NCBI GenBank assembly: GCA_001829185.1
Contig: MIAR01000032.1
Coordinates: forward strand, 1 to 64,000
DNA length: 64,000 nt
Direction of reading: 5' to 3'
Origin: Spirochaetes bacterium GWB1_60_80
Lineage (GTDB): Bacteria; Spirochaetota; Spirochaetia; Treponematales; UBA12059
Shown piece by piece: positions 27,736 to 37,181 of this stretch. The notes beneath the pieces are model-generated. The model made no database searches, was not told the origin of the DNA, and saw only the letters and a program-made list of their open reading frames with translations. The translations under genes were made by a program, and so were the position numbers. The first letter of the stretch is position 1; the number at the start of each line of letters is the position of its first letter.

Positions 27736-28413
27736 GTGAACTGGTTACAAACCACCATCCTCGTCTCTCCCGACCAACTGCTGCGTTTCGCGCTGGCCCT
27801 TTGTCTGGCGCTCGCCTTGGGCCTGGGCGTGGCGCTGGTCTACCGCTATACCCACCGCGGCCTCAACTACGAGAGTAGTTTTGTATCGACCCTGGCCTTG
27901 CTGGCACCTATCGTCTGCCTAGTTATGTTTTTCATCCAGGGTGACCTGGTGCTATCACTTGGCCTAGTCGGCTCACTGTCCATTATCCGCTTCCGCACGC
28001 CCATCAAAGACACCCGCGACATGGTCTACCTGTTCTGGTCCATTGTAGTCGGGTTGGGTTGCGGTACGATGTTCTGGCTCTACTCCATCCTGGCCAGCCT
28101 GTTCATCGCCGTGGCGCTGGTCATCTTCAATTTGGTCAAATATGGCCGCCAGGTCCACGCCGAGTACATCTTGATCATCGCCGGAGGCTTACCGGCCGAT
28201 TACGCCAGCATCGAGCAACTTATCAACCAGGCCGACGCCTTGGTTCAGCTGCGCAGCCACGAAATGGAAGGCCAAACCTGGGAACGCACTTACGAATTCC
28301 GTTTTAGCCGCCAACAGGAACAGGCCATTCATCACCTGGCTACCGTTTTGCAACAATTGCCGGGCATCCACAAGGTTTCGCTGTTGACGCCTCAGCTGAC
28401 CTTACCGATGTAA
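27736..28413 (+). CDS. DUF4956-family membrane protein
   Basis: A 225-residue protein with three to five helices in the first 150 residues (ALCLALALGLGVALVY, LALLAPIVCLVMFFI, IVVGLGCGTMFWLYSILASLFIAVALVIF) and a soluble alpha/beta C-terminal domain. The family signature SLGLVGSLSIIRFRTPIKDTRD is unmistakable. DUF4956 proteins are nearly always encoded beside VTC-domain polyphosphate polymerases and CotH, as here. GTG at 27736 was chosen (TAAGGA upstream). Its biochemical role is not known; it may couple the VTC enzyme to the membrane. Confidence 0.88.
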   Translation: MNWLQTTILVSPDQLLRFALALCLALALGLGVALVYRYTHRGLNYESSFVSTLALLAPIVCLVMFFIQGDLVLSLGLVGSLSIIRFRTPIKDTRDMVYLFWSIVVGLGCGTMFWLYSILASLFIAVALVIFNLVKYGRQVHAEYILIIAGGLPADYASIEQLINQADALVQLRSHEMEGQTWERTYEFRFSRQQEQAIHHLATVLQQLPGIHKVSLLTPQLTLPM

Positions 28414-28419
28414 ACCAGG

Positions 28420-29145
28420 ATGACTAGGCTGACCACGCGTTTCGAGCGCAAATATCTGCTGGATCAAGCCCAATACCATCAGGTGCGTAACGAATTGCGA
28501 TTGCAGATGACCAGCGATGGCTACACCCGCCAGGGCGGCGGCAACTACCTGGTGCGCAGCCTTTATTACGATACGCGCGACTACTCGGCCTTCCACGAAC
28601 GCAACGACGGCAACTTTGGCCGCATCAAGTTGCGCGTCCGTTCTTACAGTGAACAAGCGGAACCAGATCAACCTATCTCAGTGGAAATCAAGACCAAGAA
28701 AGGCAATGCCATGGAAAAGTTTGCCTGCTTGGTCGGCCTGAACGACTACCACAATTTCCAGACCTGCCGGCGCTGGGCTTGCCCCGACAACGAGGTGACC
28801 AACGAGTTCGAGCGCCTCTATCGGGTGCGCATGATGGTTCCGGTACTGTTGATACAATACCGGCGTGAAGGTTACCGCACCCGCGACGGCTCGCCGCTGC
28901 GCGTAACGCTGGACCAGAACATCAGCAGCGCCCGGGCGTCGCGCCTGTTCCCGGAAAACTTACTGCTCAAGCCGCATCGCCCTAAAAATGTCGTCCTGGA
29001 GATCAAGAGCACGGCCGCCTGCGAGCCGGAGTGGCTGCAACACCTGGTCCGCCGGCACGGCCTCAAAATGACGGCCAACAGCAAGTACGTCCAGGGCATC
29101 GAGATCATCCGGCCCAATATGGTGACACCCGGACCGGTGGCATGA
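28420..29145 (+). CDS. VTC-domain polyphosphate polymerase-like protein
   Basis: A 241-residue soluble protein with the VTC (CYTH/TTM-related tunnel) fold. Conserved charged strand motifs are RFERKYLLD, VRSLYYDT, GRIKLRVRSY, SVEIKTKKG and VVLEIKST, which line the tunnel that binds polyphosphate and metal. The yeast homologue makes polyphosphate from ATP. It lies 6 bp behind DUF4956 and 10 bp before the CotH gene. It has no membrane helix, so the DUF4956 partner probably tethers it. Confidence 0.87.
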   Translation: MTRLTTRFERKYLLDQAQYHQVRNELRLQMTSDGYTRQGGGNYLVRSLYYDTRDYSAFHERNDGNFGRIKLRVRSYSEQAEPDQPISVEIKTKKGNAMEKFACLVGLNDYHNFQTCRRWACPDNEVTNEFERLYRVRMMVPVLLIQYRREGYRTRDGSPLRVTLDQNISSARASRLFPENLLLKPHRPKNVVLEIKSTAACEPEWLQHLVRRHGLKMTANSKYVQGIEIIRPNMVTPGPVA

Positions 29146-29155
29146 GGTATTTGAA

Positions 29156-32100
29156 ATGAAGTACATGAAGCGCTTGCGCTGGCTAGGCATCGGCGCCGGC
29201 CTGCTCCTGGCCAGCCTATTGGCCTGCTATATCGTCCTCAGCGCCAACACCGCCACCATCAGCTTCGCGGACCCCGGCCTACAGGCCGCCGTGCTGGCGG
29301 CCACCGGCGGCGAGACTGGCCAAGTCCTGCGGCACAAGCTGGGACAGATAACCTGGCTGGACGCCAGCTACCACGATATCCGCGACTTGAACGGCATCGA
29401 GCGCCTGGCCAACCTGCGCGGTATCGACCTTTCAGGCAATCCGCTGCAATCACTCGCTGTCTTGGCCAACCTGGGCGGCCTTGAGGAACTGACGCTGCAA
29501 GACTGCGGCCTAACCGACCTGGCCGCGCTCGGCGCCGGCCAACTGGCCAGACTGCGCCGCCTGTTCCGTCTGGACCTGGCCAATAACCCGGACCTGGCCG
29601 GCCTGGCCGCCCTGACCAGTCTGCCGCAGCTGCGGTCGCTCAGCCTACGGGGCTCAAGCATCGACCAGCTCGACGCGGTCGGCCAGCTGGTCCACCTGAC
29701 GACCCTCGATTTGCGCGACTGCGACCTAGCCACGCTTGATCTGGAACCGCTTGGTCATTTAAGCGCCCTCGAGGAACTTGACCTGCGCGATACCGGCCTA
29801 GCTGACCTTACCTTCCTGACCAGGCTATCAAACCTGCGCACCGTCAACCTGCGCGGCAATCGCGCCATCACCGATTTCCAGCCCTTGGCCAGCCTAAGTG
29901 GGCTGCGCCGCCTGGACGCCAGCCACACCTTTATCGGCGCTCAGTTGGCGACCTTGGCCGGACTGCGCCACCTGGAGGATATCGACCTGCGCGCCACCGG
30001 GACCGTTGATCTGACAGTCCTGGCCAGTCTGATGTCACGTGGCGCTTTACAGGACAATCCGGCTGCCGGTCGCCGCGCCAGTTTGGACATCCGCGACAAT
30101 CCCGTCAACCTTGACCCACGCTTGGGACCAATTGGTTACGACGTCCTGGCGCCATACTGGAATGCCATTGGCAATCGCCAGCCGAAGCACCTGCCCCGCG
30201 TACCCAACAAGGAAATCATCATCAGCGAGGCGATGAGCGCCAACGATGGCGGCCTGACCGACGCCGACGGAAAGCATGCCGACTGGATCGAACTCTTTAA
30301 CCCCGGCCCAACGACTGTCCGGTTGGACGGTTTTTTTTTATCTGACGACCCGACCCAGCCCCTGCGCTGGCAGTTCCCGCCCGAAACCGAGCTGGCCGCA
30401 GACAGCCGCTTGATCGTCTTCGCTTCCGGCAAGCAACCCGGCCCAGCCGGCCAGCTCCACGCCGCCTTCCAGCTGGACGCTGCCGGCGAAAGCCTGGTAC
30501 TAACCCACCGTAATCGGCACAGCCTGGTAGACCGACTGGACCTGCCAGCCTTACCTCGCAACGTCAGCTATGGCGTCAAACCCGACGGACAGGCCACTAG
30601 TTTCCTGACCACCAGTTTCCTGGTGCCCACTCCCGGCGCCGACAACGCGACCGCTATCGAGTACGCCAATGTGGCCTTCTCACACCGCTCCGGTTTCTAC
30701 GATGCGGCCTTCGACCTAGAACTGGTCGCCAGTCAACCGGGCTGCGAAATTTACTATACTCTGGACGGTTCTGTACCCGATCCAGCCAACCTAGGCGGCC
30801 GCGATGCCTACCGCCTGCGTGACGCGGACAGCCTGGCCTTCAGCTGGCGACAGGTGCGTAGCTACCACTACAACGGTCCGATACACATTACACCCCGCCA
30901 CTTGGATACGCGCGACATTGCTGGAATTCCCACCGCCGTACCACTCGCTACCGAAGAAAACCTGGGCTGGGAGCCGCCGCAACCGGATATCCCGGCCGGC
31001 ATGGTGGTTCGCGCACTAGCCTGGGCCGGTCAAGCGCGCGGCCTGGTGAATAGTGCCTCGTATTTTATCATCACTGACCACTCGGAGAATTTCACATTGC
31101 CGGTTGTTTCAATTGTTACCGATCCTAGTGCCCTTTTCGATTACGATGTTGGACTCTATGTACCCGGGAAATCTTACTACGATAACCTGGATTGGGAAGA
31201 GATATGGCGCACGCAACCGGCTAATTACCATCTTAGGGACTTGGAAATTCCTGTCTGGCTCGATTTTTTTGAAGCCGACGGCCACCAGGTGCTGGGTTTG
31301 AATGCCGGCCTGCGCATGCATGGCGATTGGTCGCGAGCCCTGGTCATGAAATCATTACGTCTCTACGCACGCGACACCTACGACAGCCAGGATCGTTTCA
31401 ACTATGCGTTTTTCCCCAGTTCCCTGGCGGCAGACAACCTGTCACCGATCAATGACTACAAACGCTTACTGTTGCGTTCCAATCAAAGCGGCCAGCGGAC
31501 CTTTCTAGCCGATAGTTTCAGCAATACTTGGGTTGCCGATCATGTAGCTGTGGATCTGCTACACAATCGACCGGCTGCCCATTTCATCAATGGTGAGTAC
31601 TGGGGGTTACAGCATCTTAACGAGCGCTTCGATGAACACTGGCTGGCCAGTAAGTACGGGCTGCCACCAGAAGAATTCAGCTATTTATACGCCACCTTCG
31701 GCCTCGTCGCCCATCTGCGCCAGGGGCAACCCGAAGCGGAGGAACGCTACGCCGAATTGATGGCTTTCGTCAGAAACCAAGACCTGACTGATGCCGCTTC
31801 TTTCGACTACCTCGAAAAACAAATAGATTTGGACAGTTTAATCGACTACAACATGGTGCGAATTTTTTCCGGTGACATGGACGGCGTCAACAAGCATGTC
31901 ATCGTCTGGCGGCGTAATGGTCCCTTGCGCCCGGAGGCGGGGCCAGGTCTTGACGGCCGCTGGCGCTGGCACACCTGGGACTTCGATAATGCCCTGATTT
32001 TCCCTTTCAACGACACTATGACTTATTTTGCCAATGATCGTACTCTCGACGCTTATTCTGAACGGCCAATTACGTATGAACTGGATGCGGAATACCACTA

Positions 32101-32707
32101 TACCGCACCCTGGGTGCGCGACTCGGATTCTACGATCCTGCTGGCCGGTTTACTTCGCAACGAAGCCTTTCGGATTCGCTTTGTCAATCGTTTTGCCGAC
32201 TTTATGAATAGTTGGTATCGTGAGGATATTTTAACAGAAGGACTGGAAAACGCCATGGCGCAGATCCGGTTTGAACTGGGCAGGCATACCCGCCGCTGGG
32301 GCATACCCGTGTCATTAGATAGCAAATTCAACAGAAATCTGGATTTCGCCCGGCTACGTAGTGGTGTTCAGCGCGAACACCTGCGCGCCTACTTTGGCTA
32401 TCGCGGCCTGGACATTGGATCGATAGCACCCTTGGAGCTTGCTTTGCCGCTCGAAGGCGGCCTGGTGCGCGTGAACAGTTTATTGCTCAATGAAGCAGTC
32501 CTCGGCGTCTCGCCTGGAACCGTCTGGCGTGGATTATACTTCGGTAACCTGCCGGTGGAACTAGAAGCCATCCCAGCCCACGGCTGGTACTTCGCAGGCT
32601 GGGAAGGATTACCATCAGGACAGGATGCCAGCCAGGCCCTGCTTTCGGTTCTGCCCGCTGATTCGCCGAAACTTGAACCGGTCTTCGTGAGATTAGCTGG
32701 CCATTGA
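29156..32707 (+). CDS. Large surface CotH protein with LRR, lamin-tail and chitobiase-C-like domains
   Basis: A 1183-residue exported protein. A signal/anchor helix (about residues 10-30) leads to leucine-rich repeats (roughly 65-300, LRxxxLRxN type). A lamin-tail domain follows at about 350-470 (SEAMSAN...DWIELFNPG), then a chitobiase C-terminal-like beta domain (IYYTLDGSVPD), then a CotH kinase-like domain at about 640-1060 (VSIVTDPSALFD, LRMHGDWSR, NGEYWGLQHLNERFDE, WDFDNAL). It ends in an all-beta module (HGWYFAGWEG). CotH of Bacillus is a protein kinase of spore-coat proteins. The domain mix here suggests a cell-surface or secreted modifying protein working with the DUF4956/VTC pair. Confidence 0.88.
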   Translation: MKYMKRLRWLGIGAGLLLASLLACYIVLSANTATISFADPGLQAAVLAATGGETGQVLRHKLGQITWLDASYHDIRDLNGIERLANLRGIDLSGNPLQSLAVLANLGGLEELTLQDCGLTDLAALGAGQLARLRRLFRLDLANNPDLAGLAALTSLPQLRSLSLRGSSIDQLDAVGQLVHLTTLDLRDCDLATLDLEPLGHLSALEELDLRDTGLADLTFLTRLSNLRTVNLRGNRAITDFQPLASLSGLRRLDASHTFIGAQLATLAGLRHLEDIDLRATGTVDLTVLASLMSRGALQDNPAAGRRASLDIRDNPVNLDPRLGPIGYDVLAPYWNAIGNRQPKHLPRVPNKEIIISEAMSANDGGLTDADGKHADWIELFNPGPTTVRLDGFFLSDDPTQPLRWQFPPETELAADSRLIVFASGKQPGPAGQLHAAFQLDAAGESLVLTHRNRHSLVDRLDLPALPRNVSYGVKPDGQATSFLTTSFLVPTPGADNATAIEYANVAFSHRSGFYDAAFDLELVASQPGCEIYYTLDGSVPDPANLGGRDAYRLRDADSLAFSWRQVRSYHYNGPIHITPRHLDTRDIAGIPTAVPLATEENLGWEPPQPDIPAGMVVRALAWAGQARGLVNSASYFIITDHSENFTLPVVSIVTDPSALFDYDVGLYVPGKSYYDNLDWEEIWRTQPANYHLRDLEIPVWLDFFEADGHQVLGLNAGLRMHGDWSRALVMKSLRLYARDTYDSQDRFNYAFFPSSLAADNLSPINDYKRLLLRSNQSGQRTFLADSFSNTWVADHVAVDLLHNRPAAHFINGEYWGLQHLNERFDEHWLASKYGLPPEEFSYLYATFGLVAHLRQGQPEAEERYAELMAFVRNQDLTDAASFDYLEKQIDLDSLIDYNMVRIFSGDMDGVNKHVIVWRRNGPLRPEAGPGLDGRWRWHTWDFDNALIFPFNDTMTYFANDRTLDAYSERPITYELDAEYHYTAPWVRDSDSTILLAGLLRNEAFRIRFVNRFADFMNSWYREDILTEGLENAMAQIRFELGRHTRRWGIPVSLDSKFNRNLDFARLRSGVQREHLRAYFGYRGLDIGSIAPLELALPLEGGLVRVNSLLLNEAVLGVSPGTVWRGLYFGNLPVELEAIPAHGWYFAGWEGLPSGQDASQALLSVLPADSPKLEPVFVRLAGH

Positions 32708-32779
32708 ACTTGCCAGACTACCAGCCGGCTGGCAACTGCCCGGCTGGACAGCCGTTACGGCTGACGCTATCATGACACT

Positions 32780-34495
32780 ATGCTCAAACGCTTTGCCGCC
32801 TATTACAAACCGCACCGTTTCCTGTTCCTGCTTGACATGTTCGTCGCCGTGTTGGCCTCGGGTCTGTCAATCACGGTACCGCGCATCACCCACCGGCTGT
32901 TGGGTATCCACATTCCGGCGCGCGACGCCAAAGCCATCGGCCTGACCCTTGGCTTGATCCTGTTCGTCTACGTCGCCGGCGCCAGCCTGACCTTTATCCG
33001 CATCAAGTGGGGGCACATCATGGGCGTGCGCATGGAAACCGACATGCGCGCCGATTTCTTCAGCCACTTACAGAAGTTGAGCTTCCGCTATTACGACAAC
33101 ATTAAGACCGGCCACCTGATGTCGCGCATCACCGGCGACCTGGAAAACATCGCCGAGGTCGCTCACCACGCACCGGAGGACTTGCTCATCTCGCTGTGCA
33201 TGGTCATCGGCTCCTACATTTTCATGTTCCTGCTCAATCCGACCCTGGCGGCGCTATCGCTGGTCTTGCTGCCGCTCATCCTGCTGTGGGGCATACTCCA
33301 GGGCAAGGAACTGAAATCGCGCTTCCGCACCGTCCGGGCGCGTATCGCCGACATCAACGCCGTGGTCGAGAACACGGTGCAAGGCATCCGCGAGGTACAA
33401 TCCTATGCCAACGAAAACCTGGAGATTACGCGGTTCCAGACGACCAACCGCAATTTCCGCTCCGCCAAGGAAGCCGCCTACGACCGGATGGCTCGCTTCC
33501 ACTCGGTGATCGGCTGTCTGCGCGAGCTGTACTACTTCGTCATCATCGCCGGCGGCGCCTGGCTCATCTACCGCGGCGCTATGGCGCCGGTGGACCTGGT
33601 CGCTTTCCTGCTCTACGTGTCAATAATCCTGCCACCAATCGACCGCCTGATCGGCTTCGTGGAACAGTACTCACAAGGCGCCGCAGCCTTCGAGCGCTTC
33701 CTGGAAATCATGGACGAGGAGCCGGACATTCAGGACTGTGCCGACGCCGTAACCCCGGCCAGCATTTCCGGACGCATCGAACTCCAAGGCATAAGCTTCC
33801 GCTACGAGGCGGATAAAGACATCGTGCTGGACGGCATCGCCCTGACCATCGAACCAGGCCAGACCGTCGCCCTGGTCGGCGAATCCGGCGCCGGCAAGTC
33901 CAGCCTGGTATCGTTGCTGCCCCGTTTCTATGAGCCGCAAACCGGCGCTGTGCTGATCGATGGCTACCCGGTGCACCGCCTGAGCAGCCATTGGTTGCGC
34001 GAGAACATCGGCCTGGTGCAACAAAGCCCCTTCCTGTTCGATACCAGCCTGCGCGAAAACATCGCCTACGGCAAGCCCGAAGCCACCGAGGAACAGATCC
34101 GGGCCGCCGCCAAGTTAGCCCACATCCTCGACTTCATCGACAGCTTGCCCGAAGGCTTCGATACCCTGGTGGGCGAGCGCGGCGTCAAGCTGTCCGGCGG
34201 CCAGAAACAGCGCGTGGCCATCGCCCGCGTTTTCCTGAAGGATCCGCCCATCCTGATCTTCGACGAAGCCACCTCGGCGCTCGACTCCGAAACCGACGCC
34301 CTCATCCAAGCCTCGATGAAGGCACTGTGCGCCGGCCGCACCTCCATCATCATCGCCCACCGCCTGTCCACAGTCCGCGAGGCCGACCGCCTCTACGCCA
34401 TGAAAAACGGCCGCATCGTCGAGCAGGGCAGCCATGCCGAACTGCTGGCCTTGAACGGCTATTACCGGGAACTGTACGAGCGCAACCTGTTGTAA
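32780..34495 (+). CDS. MsbA-like ABC exporter (fused membrane and ATPase domains)
   Basis: A 571-residue type IV half-transporter that works as a dimer. Six helices occupy residues 1-300. The ATPase shows Walker A GESGAGKSS, Q-loop, LSGGQKQR, Walker B ILIFDEATSALDS and the switch His in IIAHRLST. Relatives export lipids, drugs or peptides; this one's cargo is unknown. It starts 72 bp after the CotH gene; that spacer holds small palindromes (ccagccggctgg, cagccgttacggctg) but no T-tract. Confidence 0.92.
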   Translation: MLKRFAAYYKPHRFLFLLDMFVAVLASGLSITVPRITHRLLGIHIPARDAKAIGLTLGLILFVYVAGASLTFIRIKWGHIMGVRMETDMRADFFSHLQKLSFRYYDNIKTGHLMSRITGDLENIAEVAHHAPEDLLISLCMVIGSYIFMFLLNPTLAALSLVLLPLILLWGILQGKELKSRFRTVRARIADINAVVENTVQGIREVQSYANENLEITRFQTTNRNFRSAKEAAYDRMARFHSVIGCLRELYYFVIIAGGAWLIYRGAMAPVDLVAFLLYVSIILPPIDRLIGFVEQYSQGAAAFERFLEIMDEEPDIQDCADAVTPASISGRIELQGISFRYEADKDIVLDGIALTIEPGQTVALVGESGAGKSSLVSLLPRFYEPQTGAVLIDGYPVHRLSSHWLRENIGLVQQSPFLFDTSLRENIAYGKPEATEEQIRAAAKLAHILDFIDSLPEGFDTLVGERGVKLSGGQKQRVAIARVFLKDPPILIFDEATSALDSETDALIQASMKALCAGRTSIIIAHRLSTVREADRLYAMKNGRIVEQGSHAELLALNGYYRELYERNLL

Positions 34496-34564
34496 ACCAG
34501 CCAAACTTTTTGTCCGAAAAAAACAGCGATTGACGGAATGGCCGCCAGCCCGTAAGCTGACGGT

Positions 34565-36982
34565 ATGAGGCAAATTCAAACCATCAATCGCGCTTGGCAC
34601 TACCGTGCCGATTATGCCGACCACTATACCAGCGCCACGTTCCGTCCCGAAAGCTGGGAAACCGTCTGCCTACCGCACGCCAACCGAGAACTGCCCTATA
34701 ACGGCTTTGACGAAAAATGCTACCAATTTATCTCCAGCTACTGGCGAGAAATCGAGCTGCCGGCCAACCAGCCACGCCATTTCCTGGATTTCGAGGGTGT
34801 GATGTGCGCTGCCGATGTCTGGGTCAACGGCCAAGCCGCCGGCAGCCATCGCGGTGGCTATACCCCCTTCTGTATCGAGCTGAGCCGCTTCGCCGCCCCC
34901 GGCAGTACGGCCCGGGTACTGGTCCGGGTCGACTCGACCGAGCGCCGCGACATTCCCCCCTTCGGTCACGTCGTCGACTACCTGTGCTACGGCGGCATTT
35001 ACCGCGAGGTCAGCTTGCGCAGCCAAGCCACCTGTTTCGTGGACGACGTCTTTGCCCGACCGCGTGATGTATTAGCCGACGCCAAAGGCCTGCGCCTGGA
35101 AATCAGCTTTGCCGGGGTCGACCAGGCCAACCAGGCCGGCGGGGAGCGGCGCGTCCACTGCCAGCTGCTTGATACCTGCAACGGACAGACCATGGCCGAA
35201 AGCAGTCAGGCCGTTCCCGCCGGCAACGCCGAGTTGGCGGTCGAGCTGACCGGCATCAAGGGCCTGCAGCTGTGGGACATCGACCAACCGAAGCTGTATC
35301 GGGTCGTCGTCAGCCTGTTACAAACCGACCAACCGCTTGACCGCTGGGAAGGGCGCGTCGGTTTCCGCCAGGCCGAATTCCGCCCCGACGGTTTCTGGCT
35401 GAACGGCCGCCGCCTGCCCATCGTCGGCTTGAATCGCCACCAGGCCTGGCCCTATGTCGGCTACGCCATGCCCAAACGCGCCCAACGCCGCGACGCCGAG
35501 ATTCTCAAAAACGAATACCACGTCAACCTGGTACGCACCAGCCATTACCCGCAGTCGCGCCATTTCCTGGACGCCTGCGACGAATTGGGGTTGCTGGTGT
35601 TCGAGGAAACGCCCGGTTGGCAGCACATCGGCGACCGCGCCTGGCAAGACCAGGTCTGTACCGATATCGAAGCCATGATCCGGCGCGACCGGAATCGGCC
35701 CTCGATTATTTTGTGGGGCGTGCGCATCAACGAGTCGACCGACAACCATGACTTCTATACCCGCAGCAATCAGATCGCCCGGCGTCTCGACCCAGACCGC
35801 CAAACCGGCGGCGTCCGCTGCATCGAAGGCAGCGAACTGCTGGAAGACGTTTATACCTTCAACGATTTCACCCACTCCGGTGGCCAAGCCGTCTTGCGCA
35901 AGCCGCGTCAGGTGACCAGGCTGAAGCGCGACGTACCTTACCTGGTCAGCGAGCATAACGGCCACATGTACCCGACCAAGCGCTTCGACAACGAGGAACG
36001 TCTCACCGAGCACGCCCTGCGCCATGCCCGAGTCCTGAACACCGCTCTCGGCATGGCGGGCTGCTCCGGCGCCATCGGCTGGTGCACCTTCGACTACAAC
36101 ACCCACAAGGACTTCGGCTCGGGCGACCGCATCTGTTACCACGGTGTAGCCGACCTGTTCCGGCAGCCCAAATACGCCGCCTGGCTCTACGCTAGCCAGG
36201 TCGAGCCAGCCAGGCGGGTGGTGCTGGAGGCCGGCTGCCTGTTCGCCAAAGGCGAACGCTGCGCCGCCCGCCTTCTGCCCATCGAGATCTATACCAACTG
36301 CGACAGCGTCGTGCTGTACCGCGCCGGCAAGCGTATTGGCGAATACTGGCCGGAGCGCGACCGGTTCCGGCACCTGGCTCACCCGCCGGTCATCATCCGC
36401 GACCTGATCGGCGACCAATTGGCCGGCAGCCAGTTCAAGCCACGCGACCAGGCCTTTCTGCGCCGGCTGGTCGGGACCATCTTCACCAGCGGCTTTGAGG
36501 CCGTCGGAAAGCTCGACCAGCTGCGCCTCGGCCTGTTGTTGGCCCGCTACCGGATGAACCGAACCGTGGCCAGCGACTTGATGGCCAAATACGCCATCGG
36601 CTGGGGTAGCCAAGACGAGAGCTTCGAGCTAGCCGGTTGCCTCGCCGGGCAGGAAGTGGTACGGCGCAGCTATGGCGGCGACGCCCGGGCAGTCCGTCTA
36701 TCCGTCAACGCCGACGATGCAGCCCTCCAGGCCGGCGACTGGGATACCACCCGCGTGGTTATCCGGGCGGAAGACCAGTACGGCAACCTGCATCCCTTCA
36801 CCGCCGACGCCGTTGCTTTGTCCGTCGAGGGACCCGGCGCGGTTATCGGCCCGACCCTGCTGCCGCTGACCGGCGGGTACGCCAGCTGCTGGCTGCGCAG
36901 CCACGGGCCGGCTGGCATCGTCAGCCTGAAAATTTCCAGCCAGCGCTTCGGTGAACAAAGTATCTCGCTGACCGTTCGCTAG
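34565..36982 (+). CDS. Glycoside hydrolase family 2 (beta-galactosidase/glucuronidase-like)
   Basis: An 805-residue, apparently cytoplasmic (no signal) glycosidase. The order is sugar-binding jelly roll, Ig-like domain, then the TIM barrel: GLNRHQAWPYVG and LVRTSHYPQS are barrel motifs, acid/base Glu390 lies in GVRINES and nucleophile Glu463 in VSEHNG. The C-terminus contains Ig-like extensions (RAEDQYGNLHP) typical of DUF4982-containing GH2 beta-galactosidases. Substrate linkage is probably beta-galactosidic or beta-mannosidic but not settled. The gene follows the exporter by 69 bp and may share its transcript. Confidence 0.88.
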   Translation: MRQIQTINRAWHYRADYADHYTSATFRPESWETVCLPHANRELPYNGFDEKCYQFISSYWREIELPANQPRHFLDFEGVMCAADVWVNGQAAGSHRGGYTPFCIELSRFAAPGSTARVLVRVDSTERRDIPPFGHVVDYLCYGGIYREVSLRSQATCFVDDVFARPRDVLADAKGLRLEISFAGVDQANQAGGERRVHCQLLDTCNGQTMAESSQAVPAGNAELAVELTGIKGLQLWDIDQPKLYRVVVSLLQTDQPLDRWEGRVGFRQAEFRPDGFWLNGRRLPIVGLNRHQAWPYVGYAMPKRAQRRDAEILKNEYHVNLVRTSHYPQSRHFLDACDELGLLVFEETPGWQHIGDRAWQDQVCTDIEAMIRRDRNRPSIILWGVRINESTDNHDFYTRSNQIARRLDPDRQTGGVRCIEGSELLEDVYTFNDFTHSGGQAVLRKPRQVTRLKRDVPYLVSEHNGHMYPTKRFDNEERLTEHALRHARVLNTALGMAGCSGAIGWCTFDYNTHKDFGSGDRICYHGVADLFRQPKYAAWLYASQVEPARRVVLEAGCLFAKGERCAARLLPIEIYTNCDSVVLYRAGKRIGEYWPERDRFRHLAHPPVIIRDLIGDQLAGSQFKPRDQAFLRRLVGTIFTSGFEAVGKLDQLRLGLLLARYRMNRTVASDLMAKYAIGWGSQDESFELAGCLAGQEVVRRSYGGDARAVRLSVNADDAALQAGDWDTTRVVIRAEDQYGNLHPFTADAVALSVEGPGAVIGPTLLPLTGGYASCWLRSHGPAGIVSLKISSQRFGEQSISLTVR

Positions 36983-37053
36983 CCGATAAATACCGCCGCC
37001 GGGACACAGGCAAGACGCCTTGTCCCGGCGACGGCGGACCTGCGACCATTAGC

Positions 37054-37177
37054 AGGTTGTTGAAAAAGCCGGTTGCTTTCTCAACAACCTTAACAATTCC
37101 TCGCATAGCTTGCGCTATGCTGCGTAATTGTAGCGGCTTTTGAAGTGTTGAAAAGCCGCATCCGCGTTTTTCAACAC
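37054..37177. repeat. Multi-hairpin intergenic element with competing stems
   Basis: Stems: AGGTTGTTGA/TCAACAACCT (37054-37063/37081-37090), GCATAGC/GCTATGC (37103-37109/37114-37120), GCGGCTTTT/AAAAGCCGC (37133-37141/37151-37159), and a mutually exclusive GTGTTGAAAA/TTTTCAACAC (37145-37154/37168-37177). It sits between the convergent GH2 and P5C dehydrogenase genes. The tgttgaaaaag core recurs, which hints at a dispersed repeat family or MITE remnant. Confidence 0.65.
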
Positions 37178-37181
37178 CCTG

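Noticed and set aside
35318-36613. 431-codon minus-strand ORF inside the GH2 gene
   Set aside because: It is an antisense shadow of a clear GH2 coding frame; composition is Ala/Gly/Val-rich with no family motif.
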